Both the position numbers and the translations under genes were made by a program. Positions 39,526 to 51,912 of a DNA stretch of 64,000 bases are shown here, piece after piece. Source of the DNA: Schistocerca nitens (Eukaryota > Arthropoda > Insecta > Orthoptera > Acrididae). The notes below the pieces were generated by a model. That model did not search any database and was not told the origin of the DNA. It saw only the letters and a list, made by a program, of their open reading frames with translations. Position 1 is the stretch's first letter. Every line of letters starts with the position of its first letter. The stretch is from contig NC_064614.1 in the NCBI RefSeq assembly GCF_023898315.1, positions 496,760,109 to 496,824,108 on the forward strand, in the 5' to 3' direction.

Positions 39526-41640
39526 AACGATCTTCCGCCACTGGAATTTGCATGTAAACTCTCGCACAATCCACTACATTGAACACATGTGATCCCGCTA
39601 GCAAATTGTTAAACTCCTGTAAATTCGGAACCGGGTATTTATCTGGTATTGTCCTTGCGTTTAGTGCCCGGAAATCGCAAGGTCTCCACGTTCTATCTTT
39701 CTTGGGAACTAAATGCAACGGCGAAACCCACGGGCTGTCAGACGGACGGATCATGTTTTCCTACAAAAAATTCTCAAATTCTTATTTTGCTATTACTATG
39801 CGGTCAGGTGGTATTTTCCGTGGCCCTGCAGACACTGGTGGACCTGGTGTGGTTTTGATGAAATATTGCGAATTATGTTTCAAGTCTTTCTTCTCGTATT
39901 GTGGTGTAACAATCTCGGGAAAGTGTTGAAACAGCTGCGTAAACTCATTTGTGACGAATGCTTCTCCCACCTGTTTCATGGGATAATGTGCCTGGGTGCC
40001 CCTTGTACTGCAACCGGAAGTGTTGTCGATTAGACAGCCATTCCTGACATCAGGCAGCAAGCTGAAATTCGCGAGGAAGTCTGCTCCTATTATTTGTTCT
40101 GCTACATCAGTTACAATAAACTGCCACTGATATCTCTTCCCCAGTCCGAAATCTAACGGCAGAGTTATTTCACCAAGATGTTTGCTGCGGAAAACTGTAA
40201 AGGGCATGGGCTTCACACGAACATGTAACATCTTGTGCAGGTATAAGGAAGCATCCGACCATGTGTCTATGAGGAACTTGCACCGCGAAAGTTTGTCTGC
40301 CACAAAGAGTCTGTGCGAGAATGAATTGTTTTGTTTTGTTGACGTCAATGTGGGCTCGCGCTGTTGCTCCTAGCTGGTGATTGAGAAAACGTTTTCCGTC
40401 GTCTCTGAATTTTTTTCTATTTATCGTCAACTTCTGTTTGCACATGCTGCACTGTTAACGTCTCTACTTGGCATGACAGTTGCTGTGCTGCATTTGACAA
40501 CTGTTGAAACTCGTCCTGTATATCTGTATGGAACTTCCGCTGTGTCGCTGCGGCCATCTCTGTTGACGCTGCTGCAATTATGCTCTGTGATTGGAGGTAG
40601 CGGAAGTGAAATTGTTTCCTGTACTCGGTCAGCCATCTCTGCCAGCTTATCTAAATTCGATTCTATGCGTGAATGTACGATGGTTTGCACTGATGCAGGT
40701 AGGCGACTTGTCCACAGCACTCGCAGCATTGAGTCGGGCATTTTCGTGTCCGCTGCGAGGCTTCTCGGGCGTCGGAGACATTACGAAGGCGTCTTGTCTC
40801 CCATCTCTTCATGATGCAATAAATGTAGAATTTGTTGCTCAACCGACTTGGAAACCCGTTGCATTAACAGTGACTTCAGGTTTTCAGATGGTGGGCTGAC
40901 AATTATATCTTCCACCATCTTCTGGTCCTACTGGCTTACCGCATAGGCGAACTTTGTTTTCTCGTTTGTTATTCCACTATACACAAAATTGGCTTCTGCC
41001 TGTGCAAACCAAATTTGAGGGTTCTGTGGCCAAAACGGCGGTAAACGTAGAGCCACCCGCGAGATTAAACCTGTGTCTCGACACGGATGCATTTTCAATT
41101 AGAATTGCTTGAACTCCACTGCTTTCGTCTTCCTGCCGTCCAATATCTGTACGTGATCGAGTCCCTTCCATTCTTGTGGTCACTTTTTCTTGTGAGCTAA
41201 TTTTTGTGTTCGTAATATCGGAGTCACCACTGAAGTTACTAATATAATATATTGCTCAAACAACACAGAACTTCTTGAGATGTTACTTGGCTTTTGTTGT
41301 TTGACTGCATCCACAAAACACAATCAAATTAGCTATCACATAAAAACTCACAAAATAATTCCAGAAAACAACACGAAGTAGTCAAATACAAAAACTAAGA
41401 ATAATCAAGGAACCAACGGGGTTCCGTGTGCAGTCATACTCCGCTGCGTTGAACGTTTCTGCTTTAAACGCGCTACTCGAAATCACTGTCGTTCGCCACA
41501 GACTCACTTCATCCTGCCAAAACTATCAAGGCAGACCAGAACCATGAAATCTCTGTCCACATCACTGATGCATAGTATACTTGTGTGTACAAAATAATGT
41601 TACTTATCCAGTTCTTCGTTAATTTCAAGGAATCTACAAC
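39526..41640 (-). mobile_element. Gypsy-like element (gag, protease, start of RT), minus strand, truncated
   Basis: On the minus strand from the right: a possible 5' LTR (about 41222-41640), a primer-binding-site-like TGGTGACTCCGA near 41205-41216, and Gag text (PPFWPQNPQIWFAQAEANF; then DSMLRVLWTSRLPASVQTI and DKLAEMADRVQE in 40427-40741). The protease follows at 39782-40348, where the active site reads FLIDTWSDAS (Gly replaced by Trp) with the later GADFLANFSLL. The RT start is at 39500-39754 (PWVSPLHLVPKKD, WRPCDFRALN, VVDCARVYMQIP). Stops and frameshifts interrupt Gag. The element ends abruptly at the LINE at 39525, so the rest of pol is missing. Confidence 0.88.
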
Positions 41641-41651
41641 ATATAATTAAT

Positions 41652-41844
41652 GTCCGCCGTGGTGGCCGAGCGGTTCTAGGCGCTTCAGTCTGGAACAGCG
41701 CGACCTCTACGGTCGCAGGTTCGAATCCTGCCTCAGCCACGGATGTGCGTGATTTCCTGAGGTTAGTTAGGTTTAAGTAGTTCTAAGTTCTAGGGGACTG
41801 ATGACTTCAGACTTAAGTCACATAGTGCTCAGAGCCATTTGAAC
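41652..41844 (+). mobile_element. tRNA-derived SINE, first family
   Basis: It starts with a Ser/Leu-like tRNA head carrying box A TGGCCGAGCGG and box B GGTTCGAATCC. The body (TTAGGTTTAAGTAGTTCTAAG) and the end AGAGCCATTTGAACC follow. The 12-base flanks CATATAATTAAT (41640-41651) and CATATAATAAAT (41845-41856) form a target duplication with one mismatch. The body matches the minus-strand SINE at 2137-2362, although the heads differ. Confidence 0.92.
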
Positions 41845-42677
41845 CATATAATAAATCTTTAGGTAGTCCATATGCTGACACAGATCAACTTCCCTGAACC
41901 TTGCGGTATCGTATCACACAAACTGATTTTTAGTGCTTGTATCTGCAGTTCATTGGGTACCAACTTCATTATTAGTGAACATTGCGACATTGTAATACTC
42001 GTAGCTGTTGCCCCTAGTGGAAACAATGCCCCACCAAGTTCAATTGTACGTAGCAAAAAGGTAATTTTTTCTTGATGTTTAGTAGGAAAGTCGAGTCCCA
42101 GGACCTCGCTATACCCCTCGCCAACACATGGCAATATTTCTACATGCTCTCGAAAACACTCATTTCCCACGTTAAAGCTGAACAGCGTTGTCCCCAATGA
42201 CTTCGTGTCATTATGACCCACTCCACGTAACCTGTACTGTGACGAGCTCAGTTTCTTTCTGCCCAAAACATCCAGCCTGATTACGGACACGAGAGCCCCT
42301 GTGTTCACCAGAAATTTGTGTTTCGTAATATTTACTTTGCCTAGCAAGCAACAGTCCATCTCTCATCTCTCCATACATTTCTTCAGTCTCGTTTTCTACT
42401 GGGAATCCCGTCTAGTGGATGAAGCATCCCAGTTCCCGTTTCACCATCGATTATTAGGACGTTGCTTGCCCTATACTTTCTTGTGACAATCATGGGCTTT
42501 ATGGCCCACCTATTCACTTTCACAGCATTTAGGCTGACGACATTTTTTTCCTGACATGACCTGTTTGTCCTCATTTAAAACACTTCACTTCAGAAGAAAT
42601 AGCATTTCGATCACTCTGTCTTCGTGTAGAAATATCAATCTCCTCCAATTGCGTAGCAATCCTAATGACAGCATATA

Positions 42678-44019
42678 CTACTGGCCATTAAAATTGCTAC
42701 ACCACGAAGACGACGTGCTACAGACGCGAAATTTAACCGACAGGAAGAAGATGCTGTGATTTGCAAATGATTAACTGTTCAGAGCATTCACACAAGGTTG
42801 GCGCCGGTGGCGACACCTACAAAGTGCTGACATGAGGAAAGTTTCCAACCGATTTCTCATACACAAACAGCAGTTGACCGGCGTTGCCTGGTGAAACGTT
42901 GTTGTGATGCCTCGTGTGAGGAGGAGATATGCGTACCATCACGTTTCCGACATTGATAAAGGTCGGATTGTAGCCTAACGCAATTGCGGTTTATCGTATC
43001 GTGACATTGCTGCTCGCGTTGGTCGAAACCCAAAGACTGTAAGCAGAATATGGAATCGGTGGGTTCAGGAGGGTAATACGGAACGACGTGCTGGATCCCA
43101 ACGGCCTCGTATCACTAGCAGTCGAGATGACAGGCATCTTATCCGCATGACTGTACCGCTACAGCCACGTCTCGATCCCTGAGTCAACAGATGGGGACGT
43201 TTGCAAGACAACAGCCATCTGCACGAACAGTTCGACGACGTTTGCAGCAGCATGGGCTATCAGCTCGGAGACCATGGCTGCGGTTACCCTTGACGCTGCA
43301 TCACAGACAGGAGCGCCTGCGATGGTGTTCTCAACGACGAACCTGGGTGCACGAATGGCAAAACGTCATTTTTCCGGATGAATCCAGGTTCTGTTTACAG
43401 CATCATGATGGTCGCATCCGTGTTTGGCGACATCGCGGTGAACGCACATTGGAAGCGTGTATTCGTCATCGCCATACTGGCGTATCACCCGGTGTGATGG
43501 TATGGGGTGCCATTGGTTACACGTCTCGGTCACCTCTGTTCGCATTGACGGCACTTTGAACAGTGGGCTTTACATTTCAGATGTGTTACGACCCGTGGCT
43601 CTACTCTTCATTCGATCCCTGCAAAACCCTACATTTCGCAGTATAATGCAGGACCGCATGTTACAGGTCCTGTATGGGCCTTTCTGGATACAGATCTCCA
43701 GATCTCTCACCAATTGAAAACGTCTGGTCAATGGTGGCCGAGCAACTGGCTCGTCACAATGCGCCAGTCACTACTCTTGATGAACTGTGGTATCGTGTTG
43801 AAGCCGCCATCCAAGCTCTGTTTGACTCAATGCCCAGGCGTATCAAGGCTGTTATTATGGCCAGAGGTGGTTGTTCTGGGTACTGATTTCTCAAGACCTA
43901 TACACCCAAATTGCGTGAAAATGTAATCACATGTCAGTTCTAGTATAATATATTTGTCCAGGGAATATCCGTTTATTATCTGCATTTCTTTTTGGTGTAG
44001 CAATTTTAATGTCCAGTAG
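42678..44019 (+). mobile_element. Tc1-like DNA transposon, decayed, nested in gag
   Basis: Terminal inverted repeats read CTACTGG(C/A)CATTAAAATT and on through GCTACACCA at both ends. The left flank is TA; the right flank is TG, possibly a decayed TA. The + strand encodes a Tc1 transposase in pieces: an N-terminal paired-like HTH from about 42907 (YRDIAARVGRNPKTVSRIW), FPDESRFCLQ near 43372-43401 with the first Asp, VMVWGAIGY, and SPDLSPIENVWSMV with the Glu at 43680-43730 (D34E type). Several stops and frameshifts are present. It separates two halves of a minus-strand Gag frame that rejoin sensibly without it. Confidence 0.92.
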
Positions 44020-44328
44020 TGTAAGTCACTTGGGTTTTCCATTCTGACCCTTCTTGAAATATCAGCAGATATACCTCTTATAAACACGTCCAGAGCTCTT
44101 TTCTCTACCTCATGCAGGATCACGGTATATTGGCCTCTGCATTCTGCGGAAGTTCATAGAATTACTCTTTCAGTTTCCTAATCCTGTCAGAGAAGGATTC
44201 CACTAATCCGCCGTATTTCTGCGATAGTGCAATGAGTTTTTCCCTAAAGAATCTCGGGCTGTTCTGCTTCCGATAGCGCTGTACTGGACCGTTAGCCAGT
44301 TCATCAAATGTCTGGGCCTTACTGAGGG

Positions 44329-44529
44329 GCGCGCGGGGTAGCTGCGCGGTCTCAGGGGCGCCTTGTCGTGGTCCGTGCGGCTCCCCCCGTCGGAGGTTCG
44401 AGTCCTCCCTTGGGCATGGGTGTGTGTGTTGTCCGTAGCGTAAGTTAGTTTAAGTTAGATTAAGTAGTGTGTAGGCTTACGGACCTCAGCATTTTGGTCC
44501 CATAAGACCTTACCACAAATTTCCAATTT
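44329..44529 (+). mobile_element. tRNA-derived SINE, third family
   Basis: The head has box A-like GGGTAGCTGCGCGG and box B GGTTCGAGTCC. The body contains TTAGTTTAAGTTAGATTAAG and ends CAAATTTCCAATTT. It is flanked by a perfect 11-base duplication, CTTACTGAGGG, at 44318-44328 and 44530-44540. It lies inside the minus-strand capsid region. Confidence 0.92.
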
Positions 44530-45000
44530 CTTACTGAGGGTCTAGCTGTACATAACGCACGTTTTCGTGTCACCCACTGACCTTAATCTACACACATTCA
44601 AGGATATTTTTTCCTACCATTTTCCTCCCTCCCCCCTCCCCTACTTTAACGGCAGCCTTTACGTCACTAATAAAAATAGATACATCCTCGGTTGCTTTTA
44701 CGGAAAATGGCACTATGATGTTAGCTGCTGTGATGAAATGGCCAGGTACACTCAACACAGTTTTATTTCCTCCTGAATCAAGGAGTCCTTGGGTCCCAGT
44801 GGCTTCCCTTTGCTCTATTCTCCTATGCAATGCTTCATTGCCTTGCCACTATCGTGTTGCAGGTTCTGAAAACATGGCTATTTGCCCCTTCAAAGTTACC
44901 ACCATTTCATTCAGAGACGCTGCTCATGTGTCTGGCATTGGTGTAAATTCCATCTGCCAACACCAGAAAAGAAGGAAACTACAAATACAACAGGCAAAAG

Positions 45001-47185
45001 AAAAAAAATGAATTTAATTATACTCAATCTTTACGCCATATCGTACCGTAATGAGATTCTGCTTGCTGTTGTGCCTTGTGACCAAGCCTTCTATACATAC
45101 TACAGGTAGCTGATACAGCTTAAATATGTGGGAAAGTCATGCCCAGATAAATTACAGTGTGGACACCTCACTGGCTGCAAGTAAAGTTCTCTGGTGTTCC
45201 CATGGAACTGAGTCAAATCTGCAGGTTTCTGCGATTTAACAAACGACACTTTTGATGTAATGTTGAGCTTCCTATAGCTCAACACGGCCATAAGAAAATA
45301 AAGACAAGAAAGCAAACAAATATCAATCACTCACCACATTGCATTGTTACGAACTTCAATTTGTAGCTGTTGACCTCACATTTAAGCTGCGTAGATGTTT
45401 GATTGTTGTTGTCCTAGATGTGTGGCTGTGATGCTAGGTATAGATGTCTGTACCTTTGGTAAACATTTGTTGACATCAGATATGGGAATCCAGTCCAAGA
45501 ATATTAAAGTCGTCAGGAGAGAGCCAGGCAGGATGTGATGGTGAGGTCCCAGCTACACTCAAGAGCTCCGAGAAAACGTAACTGACAATAACACATTTAT
45601 GAGGCAGTACTGACGTCACAGTCAGGCCTCAGCAGCAGCAGAAGGCCAGAATGTACTCGACTTGCAGTTTCGCTACTGTAGTGAAGCGTCAGGTAGCAGC
45701 TGGTGTTGTCACGGACCGGTCATAGACACTCGGACGCCGGCGGCCTCTAGCTCTATGTAACAGTCTCCAAAGTGCTCTCGCTAACCTCGAAAATTTGCAC
45801 TCAGGATTGACGTCTCCAGGTCCAACTAAAGTACTCGCTGGCTTGCAGGGGTTGACTCACAGCTCCTGTTTAGGAGACAGGAGCGAGCAGCATTGGTGTC
45901 TGCCACAGGAGTGGAATGAGCAGCAGAAGTGGCCCTCCTTCTCGAAGGCGGGTGACAGACAGTGTCCAGGTCATGCGGGTCAAGTCGCCAGCAGATCTTC
46001 AGAGTGGTAGCGGCCTGTGCACCTCATCAGCATTGCCTCAGAAGTTGGCAGTGCAGCAGTCAGCAGCAGCATCCTTCCAGTGGGACTCGTGATTCCGTAG
46101 GCAATCAAAGACAGCTAGGCATTCCGTGGGTAGACCTCCATAGCCTCCTCTCTCACTGGATAGCTGCAACTGACACAGGGGCTGAGATATGCACTGGGCG
46201 GTTGGCAATCGGCACTCAGCAGTCAGACATTTGTAAAGAAGGGTGGAGTATTTATGTTGGCGCTTCCTGTGGGCTCTCAGGTAGTGGGGATGGCAATGAC
46301 ATCATATGTTCTGCTTTTCCCTCAGTATTAGCTCTTCTAGTGAATTCTGACTTTCATAACTTCATCTTCCAGATAAATCTTTTCTGCTGGTTTGGCAGCT
46401 GAATATTTTCTTTTGTGTTGTACCTAACCTTGCTTTGTCACTAGCATAACGGTATCTTTTGGCTTCCAAAATGTCATTATTGTTCAGACTTGGGCACTTG
46501 GTTGTTCTCCCGTGCTGCAGTAGTTTTCTAGCTTTCGTGTGTGCAGCAACTTGTTCAGCATTTCCCCCTAGCTGGCAGACTACTGGTCATTGACAAAGAC
46601 GGTTCAGCTTTCAGGGGCTGCCAAGGTAGAACTTCGACGAATTTCTAGTGTCTGTCTAGGATACTATCCTGGGACATAACAAAATGAATGACACAACCAA
46701 CTCATAAACATAGGGCCTAATACATTTGCCGTTTCTGTAATTTCGAGCATAATATGTATTGTGTACTGCCATCTCAGACATAGAATTGCCCAAATCCTAT
46801 TCTTACTTTCATTGAACCTGCCGATCCATGATAGTCATGCTGGTACTTGTGAAGAAGTAAGTCAACCACAATGAACAATAAGAAGTTGTGAAAGGAAGAA
46901 AAAAGCGACAAAAGCAAAGAGGGCTGCAGAAAATCAGTGCTCAAGCAGTGTAAGAATGAGATACTGTATATAGTATAAAATATAATGAGAAAGAGGTCAC
47001 GCCAAAGTCTTATTCAAACAATGAAGAAACACTGATAGGTGTGAAAGTGTCTCTGTTACAGTCAGACCAACAAAATACGAATCCAATGGACAAGACTAAT
47101 CTAAGAAGGGAAGAAATGTGATGGTTCAAACACCAACTGTCAGGACTGCAGCCCAGAAACTGAAACTAGGCCTCAATCCACCGTT
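45001..47185. other. Unassigned, transposon-like sequence
   Basis: There is no secure gene. A minus-strand frame (45100-45330) contains CPHCNLSGHD, a partial CCHC-like knuckle with the last Cys missing, so it may be further gag remnant. The stretch 45560-46200 is more GC-rich, with many CAG words, like the stretch at 48480-49145; both could be LTR or UTR sequence of one element split by the LINE at 47186, but no direct match between them was seen. Confidence 0.35.
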
Positions 47186-48477
47186 CAATGTCTTGTGTAT
47201 ATCAATGACCTTTCAACAGTAACATTACCAGATGCCAAGTTTGTTTTGTTTGCCGATGATACAAACATTGCAATAAATAGCAAGTCAAATGTAGTCTTAG
47301 AAAGATCAGCCAATAAAATATTTGTGGACATTAATCACTGGTTCCTAGCCAATTCTTTGTCACTAAACTTTGAAAAAACACACTACATGCAGTTCAGAAC
47401 TTGTAAGGGGTGTCCCAAGAGTATATGTCTAACATACGATGACAGGAAGATAGAAGAAGTGGACAGTGTTAAATTCTTGGGATTACAGTTTGATAATAAA
47501 TTCAACTGGGAGGAGCACACCACAGAACTTCTGAAGCGTCTTAACAAATCTCTGTTTGCAATGCGAATTTTGTCAGACATAGGGGATATAAAAATGAAAA
47601 AGCTGGCATACTATGCTTACTTTCATTCCATAATGTCATATGGGATTATTTTTTGGGGTAATTCATCAAGCCAAGCTAAAGTTTTCCGGGCACAAAAACG
47701 TGCAGTGAGAGTTATATGTGGTGTGAACTCAAGAACATCCTGCAGAAGCCTGTTTAGGGAACTAGGGATACTAACTACTGCTTCCCAATATATTTATTCC
47801 TTAATGAAATTTGTCATTAAAAATAGATCACTTTTTCAAACCAACAGCTCAATTCATGGAATCAATACTAGAAATAAGAATAATCTTCACAAGGATTTAA
47901 AGTCACTTAGTCTTGTACAAAAAGGTGTGCATTATTCAGGAACACACATTTTCAATAACTTGCCAGCAGCCATAAAAAGCTTAACAACCAATGAAATTCA
48001 GTTTAAGAGAAGCCTAAAGGATTTATTGGTGGCCAACTCCTTCTACTCCATTGATGAATTTCTTAGTAAAACCAACTAATTTGTATATAAGTACAACATA
48101 ACTTCTGCACAATTTCAGTGCAGTAATGTGTTCATTGAAAATTTGTGTGTGTGTTAGTATAATCTAACTTCTGCACCATTTCAGTGCAGTAATGTGTTCA
48201 TTGTAAATAAGTATTACAGTAGTTGTATTACCTTATAAATAAATAAAAAACTTTTTTATCTTAAATTTAGTGCATTAGTATTTGTAAAATGACTCTTAGT
48301 GTTCATTAAAAAATGACGATCATTCCACTTGGGACCTGTGGAGTGGTACATTAGCTTATTTGTTTTAGTTGTAAATATTTGTCATGTTTTGTTGTTTTTC
48401 TGACATGTTCCACATCCTGGAGGACCTCCTCACTACGGATCAATTGGAATGAAAGTAAATCTAATCTAATCTAATCT
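47186..48477 (+). mobile_element. 5'-truncated LINE (CR1-group), best preserved copy
   Basis: One uninterrupted frame (47195-48079, 294 residues) starts inside the RT palm at VYINDLSTV and holds the intact catalytic box LFADDTNIAI. The thumb (KFLGLQFDNKFNW) and C-terminal region (AYYAYFHSIMSYGIIFWGNS, GVNSRTSCRSLFRELGI) follow. The 3' UTR has TGACATGTTCCACATCC and ends in TAATCTAATCTAATCT repeats, the same tail as the element at 35716-39039. The 5' truncation removes ORF1, the endonuclease and most of RT, so it cannot be autonomous. An open frame of this length in a dead copy suggests a fairly recent insertion. Confidence 0.92.
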
Positions 48478-49145
48478 GCGAACTCAGCAGTGCCAGCAGA
48501 CAGGGCTTCTGCAGCCGTTGCTTCTGCATGAGGGATACCATGCAGACTCCTGCCGCGTGATCGACCGACATGCTGATTATGTCACACCAGGCCATTGACC
48601 CCACTCCAGACTTTTCTGTGCGGTGTCGATACAGGGGGCCTTCCTCAACTGTCAGCCCGTGAAAACTGGATTTTAATCACCAGGACTAGCATGTCAGCAA
48701 GTCGTCACAGCTAGGCCATCCAATGACACACGGCTCATGTCGGTTATCACTGCTTCTATGACACTGTCTCTACTGGGGCGCGAACCAACGACTGCTGCCC
48801 TAATGTCCACCCCGTGGTACAGGAACGTCGCCCCACTGCTATACCGCCACCCTGCAGCCGCCAGCCGCCAGCATGATACGATAGCTCGGCCACCGCTACC
48901 ATCAACTGCAGACGCCTGCATCGGCACGCTCGTACTTGAGTGCTGGGGCCTGAGGATCACCTCCCGTCATGTGCAGCCTGTCTACTTCAGATGTGCTGAA
49001 CCACGTCAGTTTGTGTTCATCAGTAACGTGTTCTGTCATCTAATGGCTGCTTTCTTCTTCCACTCCATCGTCAACATCCAGCAGAGAACTACTCGCCCAC
49101 TCCTACCCAGGAGTAAACCTTATTACAAGATTGTAGTCGACTAAT
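48478..49145. other. GC-rich unassigned sequence
   Basis: Open frames exist on both strands (48694-48960 minus, 48737-49144 plus), but neither contains a motif I know. Composition is unlike the AT-rich surroundings. It may be LTR or UTR of a retroelement. Confidence 0.35.
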
Positions 49146-50040
49146 ATATCATAGCGTTTTACTTCGGTCAAGGAACTACAGAACTAAAAATAAATAAATG
49201 AATACAATAAAACGTAAGGGGATTTCCCATTTGTTCCTGTAATTCCGAGGGCAAAAAGTTAACGGTAATGACACAGCGGTAAAGTAGTAGATGTCTTTAA
49301 TTTCATACTGACATGGAAACTGCAGATAATTGCTTTCTCTCATGCGACATATCGCAATTAAAAAAAAAATAAAGATATTGTAAACGGGCTATTAATTGTA
49401 TATATAAATCTGATACTGTATTTCGTAGTAAACGTTAATGAGTTTGGAGTCTTTTAAGGCAGTAAACAGAGCAGTAAGTTTCATCCTCAAATTAAGTGTA
49501 TGTATTTAATTTTTAAGAAGCTATCATTTCCTCTGGTCACAGCGAGTATTACAATTGCAGCAGTAAATAATCGTAATTCGATACTATCGCAAATCGCTCT
49601 ATAACAGAAAACAACTACATGGAATATGGCGTGTTATGTTTTGATTGTATAGGATAGGATGGGATTGGGTATGGTCCGTGGGCTTGTGTATCGAAATTTT
49701 GATACTATTTATTTTAAAAAGGAATACACCTGGCTACAGAAATAACTCGTCAAAAGTAACCGATTGTGTGTATTGGTGTTTTATTTTTTGTGGTGAAATT
49801 CTGAAAGCTGTTATGAGTGACTAGCCAACACGTTAGCGTTGTGTTCACTTACTGGAATCATGTATTGTTTACTTGTATGATGGTGACACCTCCTGAAGGA
49901 AAAGAAACCTTTTTTTGTGTGTAAGATTTTCACTTAGCTGATTGCACTTTGTTGCGCTTGAGTTGTTTATCTACATTTTTGAAAGCGAAAATTTTAAATT
50001 CTTTACCTAATTAAACGTTATCGTTTTTTCTCTCTTACAG
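49146..50040 (+). other. Sequence upstream of AGBL5 coding exon, ending in a splice acceptor
   Basis: AT-rich, with no frames of note. It ends in a polypyrimidine stretch and acceptor, TTTTTTCTCTCTTACAG at 50024-50040. This implies an upstream non-coding exon and a 5' UTR intron, but I cannot place that exon or a promoter. Confidence 0.5.
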
Positions 50041-50086
50041 AAATGAAGCAAGATCCATGTTTAAGCTTACTGTTTAACTATATGCC
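50041..50086 (+). other. AGBL5: AGBL5 5' UTR part of the first coding exon
   Basis: These 46 bases lie between the apparent acceptor AG (50039-50040) and the AGBL5 start codon. They contain an earlier ATG at 50043 in another frame, which opens a 38-codon frame running to 50159 and overlapping the AGBL5 start. If the exon really begins at 50041, this is an overlapping upstream ORF that could reduce initiation at 50087. Confidence 0.55.
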
Positions 50087-50177
50087 ATGGACGTCGAATG
50101 TGGAGGATTTACATTTTTATCGAATTTTGACTCCGGAAATCTGGCTCGTGTTGAGTTAGTACCACAGAAGTTCCACG
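50087..50177 (+). CDS. AGBL5: AGBL5 (cytosolic carboxypeptidase-like protein 5), first coding exon
   Basis: Encodes MDVECGGFTFLSNFDSGNLA and then RVELVPQKFH plus the first base of a Gly codon. The CGG..F.S.FDSGNLA.VE pattern is the conserved N-terminus of CCP5/AGBL5. AGBL5 is a cytosolic M14-type zinc carboxypeptidase that removes glutamates, including branch-point glutamates, from tubulin. The start is the ATG at 50087, giving the conserved N-terminus immediately. The proposed donor is G|GTGCGC after 50177. It is a weak site, but its phase (1) fits the next exon at 63617 and rebuilds a Gly codon; other nearby GTs are out of phase or would drop conserved residues. The catalytic domain lies beyond the window. 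Confidence 0.87.
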
Positions 50178-51177
50178 GTGCGCAGTTTCGCTTTGTTGTA
50201 TTAATATTCCAAGCTCTCCGTTTGTATCAGTTGTCAATGGTTATTGGAAATTTACCATATTGTACTGATTGCTGACACTCATAAATACGGAAATAGCAAC
50301 ACACGTATAGAGTAGGTTGCTCTGTTCTTTCTGTATGTTGCAAAAGCATTAAAGAAATTGTATGAGCTTTGATTAAGTGCTGTGTATATAATAATTTCTC
50401 AACTCAAGATGCCACATCAAGAAAGTGATCTTTCATTTGTGAAATCCAGAGACATTTGGAGCTACTTCTTGCCCCATCATATATTATTTTATCCATACAC
50501 AATCCTTATAATAACATTTGAAAAATAGCAAACAAAAATGGCATATTTGACAGTATGTAGTGGTTATCTCTCCTGAAATCTTGGTTGTGGTGCTAAGTGA
50601 TCTGGTGGCAAAATCTATAGTCGTTGTTCCCAGCATTCACTCACAGCTTCAATAGATTTGTACATAATTATCAATAGATTCAAACCTTATTTTGCAAGTG
50701 GCTCACATAATTGTAATTTACAACAGTATCTGTTCTTTCCAAGATTTTCTTCAGGTTTAATAGGCCTACTGTTTTCTTTATAATTAACTAAAATCACCAT
50801 GCACATTGATTAACATATTATGTAATAGATCTGTTTGTTGCATGTTACATACACATACAATTATGAAACATACCAGGGGAAGGAGCATAACATATCTCAG
50901 ACCTAGGCAGAAGTATTAGAAAATTGCATATAAGAGCACATAAACTTCTCATAGTTTCTTTAGTTATGATGATAGTTTAGTGAGAAAATAGAGTTTACTA
51001 TTGGAAAGTTAGCCACAGGTTTTCCTTCATATTTCGTTACTTCCAGACTGTCATTGTGTACATTATCAGCCGTTTTTCTGCTTCCTCTCATTAATTATGA
51101 AAAACATGAAAGAAATTGTCAAATATTCATGCAGGTATCTGCCCAATGTCACTTTGTTTTCTTCACGCTCTTTGTTT

Positions 51178-51395
51178 TCAGTTGTCTCTTGGTTAGCACA
51201 CTGGACTCTCTTTTGGGAGGCTCAGATCTTCCCCACCATAATCCATAGGCCCTATTACGTTTTCCATGATATTCCTAAATTGCTCCCTGTCAATGCTGGG
51301 AAGGTTCCTTTGAAAGGTCAGGACCAATTTTCTCCACCATCCTTGACCCTGTGCTCCGTTTCTAGTGACCTCCTTCTTCCATCTTACAGGATACA
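51178..51395 (+). mobile_element. Diverged tRNA-derived SINE, fourth family
   Basis: The tRNA-like start is TTGGTTAGCACACTGGACTC (box A-like). The body contains TTTTCCATGATATTCCTAAA, TTGCTCC and GGGAAGGTTCCTTTGAAAGG. The order agrees with a common orthopteran SINE as I remember it. Box B is eroded and no target duplication is evident, so it is old. The frames on either strand across it are not genes. Confidence 0.65.
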
Positions 51396-51912
51396 TTCCC
51401 AAATATTTTAGTTTAGCATACTCAAGAATTTTTCTGTTATTATAGGCATATGCTTATAACTTATGTCCTTTAAAAATTGTCTTATTCTTTGTGAATGTTT
51501 CTTTTTGTTTGCCTTCTTTATAAATGAAACATATTTTGCCATCTTCATTAATACATTTGTGAAGTAGGCTTAATTGCTTGTTTTGGCTGTCTGGATATTC
51601 CTTGTATCGTGAGGTGTTGAAGCTGTTGCTTATTTCAACCTTAGGCCTACAAGCTTTTTGTTCGTAGGCTAGATAAATTATCATAGTCTACATATCTGAC
51701 TTCCTGTGTGATGAGCCTCTTTCATTTTTGCTTTTTAGGTGTTTCTACTTTGTACCTTAAGAGTTCATTATCACTTGCAATTCAAATGTGGTTTAGGACC
51801 TTCGCATCCGGCGTGATTTTTGTATTATTTGCTGGATGTAGTCAGTTTTATTTTGGTAAACATACTTTTGGAGTAAAAGTGACCACTCGCAGAATCATTG
51901 AATGATTGACAG

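Larger units (their letters stand above)
41857..45000 (-). mobile_element. Second gypsy-like remnant (capsid, zinc knuckles, protease), minus strand
   Basis: On the minus strand from the right: capsid-like text at about 44150-44600 (FDELANGP, VESFSDRIRKLKE) and 44022-44123 (EVEKRALDVFIRGISADISR). It continues after the Tc1 insertion at 42590-42677 (AVIRIATQLEEIDIS), then decayed CCHC zinc knuckles at about 42490-42575 with one Cys turned into a stop. A protease spans 41859-42359, whose active site reads FLVNTGALVS (Asp replaced by Asn). It is interrupted by a SINE (44329-44529) and a Tc1 element (42678-44019). No RT or integrase remains. The right boundary is not clear. Confidence 0.85.

Noticed and set aside
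40377-40814. Plus-strand 145-codon gene
   Set aside because: It is the antisense shadow of the minus-strand gypsy-like Gag, whose motifs are clear on the other strand.
48694-49144. Host gene on either strand of the GC-rich segment
   Set aside because: The open frames overlap on opposite strands, have no motif, and are expected by chance in GC-rich DNA. Repeat or LTR sequence is as likely.
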